64,000 nucleotides of DNA, from the NCBI GenBank assembly GCA_047967505.1, contig CM106538.1; one strand, 5' to 3'. Shown here in pieces: positions 63,467 to 64,000 of the stretch. Each line of letters starts with the position of its first letter. Within the stretch, counting starts at the first letter, position 1. Position numbers and translations under genes: made by a program. This DNA comes from Dipteris shenzhenensis (lineage: Eukaryota > Polypodiophyta > Polypodiopsida > Gleicheniales). The notes below the pieces were generated by a model. That model had not been told where the DNA came from and searched no databases. It worked only from the letters and a program-made list of their open reading frames with translations.

Positions 63467-64000
63467 GTGTCTAGTGAATGCTTCATAAGGTGTCATACCC
63501 TGAATCGGTTTGGTCAGAAGCCAATTAAGCAAGTAGTTTGCAGTGGTAATTGCTTCTATCCAATACTGATTCGGAAGATTCTTCTCACAGAGCATTGCTC
63601 TAGCACTATTTGCTAAAGTACCATTCTTCCTTTCAGCTCTTGCATCTATTGAGGAGTATCTACACATGTGAATTGTCTTCGAATGCCATTAATTTTGCAA
63701 AAGTTCATGAAAGATGAAGACATGTATTCACCTCCTCTGTCTGATCTCATGACTTTGATCTTCTCCCTATCTGGTTCTCTACCATGGCTTTGAATTCTTG
63801 AAACTTGGAAAATACTTCAGATTTCTCTTTCAAAGAGTAGACCCAACAATATCTGCTATAGTCGTCGATGATAGTCACGTAGTAAAGTGAACCATTGATG
63901 TTGTGGGTCTGTGCATAACCCCATATATCTGTGTATATTAAGTCAAGAATACCTCGTGCGTGAGAGGTGCTTCTCCCAAAATTGGTTCTCTTTTGTTTAT
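63467..64000 (-). pseudogene. Copia E integrase core (continues beyond window)
   Basis: Minus strand. The window edge reads NFGRSTSHARGILDLIYTDI, then YYVTIIDDYSRYCWVYSLKE with the first catalytic Asp and EVFSKFQEFKAMVE. A frame change leads to MRSDRGGEYMSS with the second Asp. DARAERKNGTLANSARAML holds the Glu, followed by LPNQYWIEAITTANYLLN and MTPYEAFTRHKP. The sequence then jumps over element F to 59817. All three catalytic residues appear retained, though frames are broken near 63660-63790. Confidence 0.88.

Overview
The window looks like nuclear DNA of a land plant with a repeat-rich genome. The evidence is an intron-free PLS-class pentatricopeptide-repeat (PPR) gene, a plastid-targeted J-like-domain exon ending in a GT donor, and many Ty1/Copia and Ty3/Gypsy elements whose primer sites match the initiator-methionine tRNA (TGGTATCAGAGC and variants). 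The PPR style (QMQQEG / MYAKCGSMEDAR blocks with extra linkers) reminds me of ferns, but that is an impression and not proven. Nothing is bacterial: there are no operons or ribosome binding sites, and I saw no tRNA, rRNA or CRISPR.

Layout. 1-2029: 3' end of a Copia element (RT, RNase H, 3' LTR) sitting in the gag of a minus-strand Gypsy element whose 5' LTR is at 2741-3148. 3149-3620: 3' end of a LINE ORF2. 4534-15194: three minus-strand units (A, B, C) of one Copia family joined head to tail, with long motif-rich leaders. 15195-18810: plus-strand chromodomain Gypsy of the same LTR family as the first Gypsy. 19640-21480: minus-strand LINE ORF1 and start of its endonuclease. 22738-24680: internally deleted plus-strand Copia. 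24852-25334: first exon of a CPP1-like chloroplast gene. 25335-33898: mostly unassigned DNA with microsatellites. 33899-41660: Gypsy remnant holding a nested full-length Copia (element D) with a matching GGAAA target duplication. 41685-46270: decayed Copia split by two facing Copia 5' ends. 50640-51358: PIF/Harbinger transposase relic. 52128-52533: MITE-like element. 53345-55726: PPR gene, followed by a 3' tandem duplication and a decayed DYW domain. 57568-64000: minus-strand Copia E holding a nested non-autonomous relative, F, with a matching GGCTT duplication.

Nearly every mobile-element coding region is broken by stop codons, frameshifts or deletions. The two host genes (PPR and CPP1-like) are the only candidates for cellular function, and both appear incomplete here. 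The most informative observations are the nested insertions, the gag-duplicated Copia mosaic with TACGG and GCCCCAAA leader arrays, telomere-like repeats inside one LTR family, and the PPR gene with a 16-residue insert in four of its five repeat blocks and a disconnected, mutated DYW tail.
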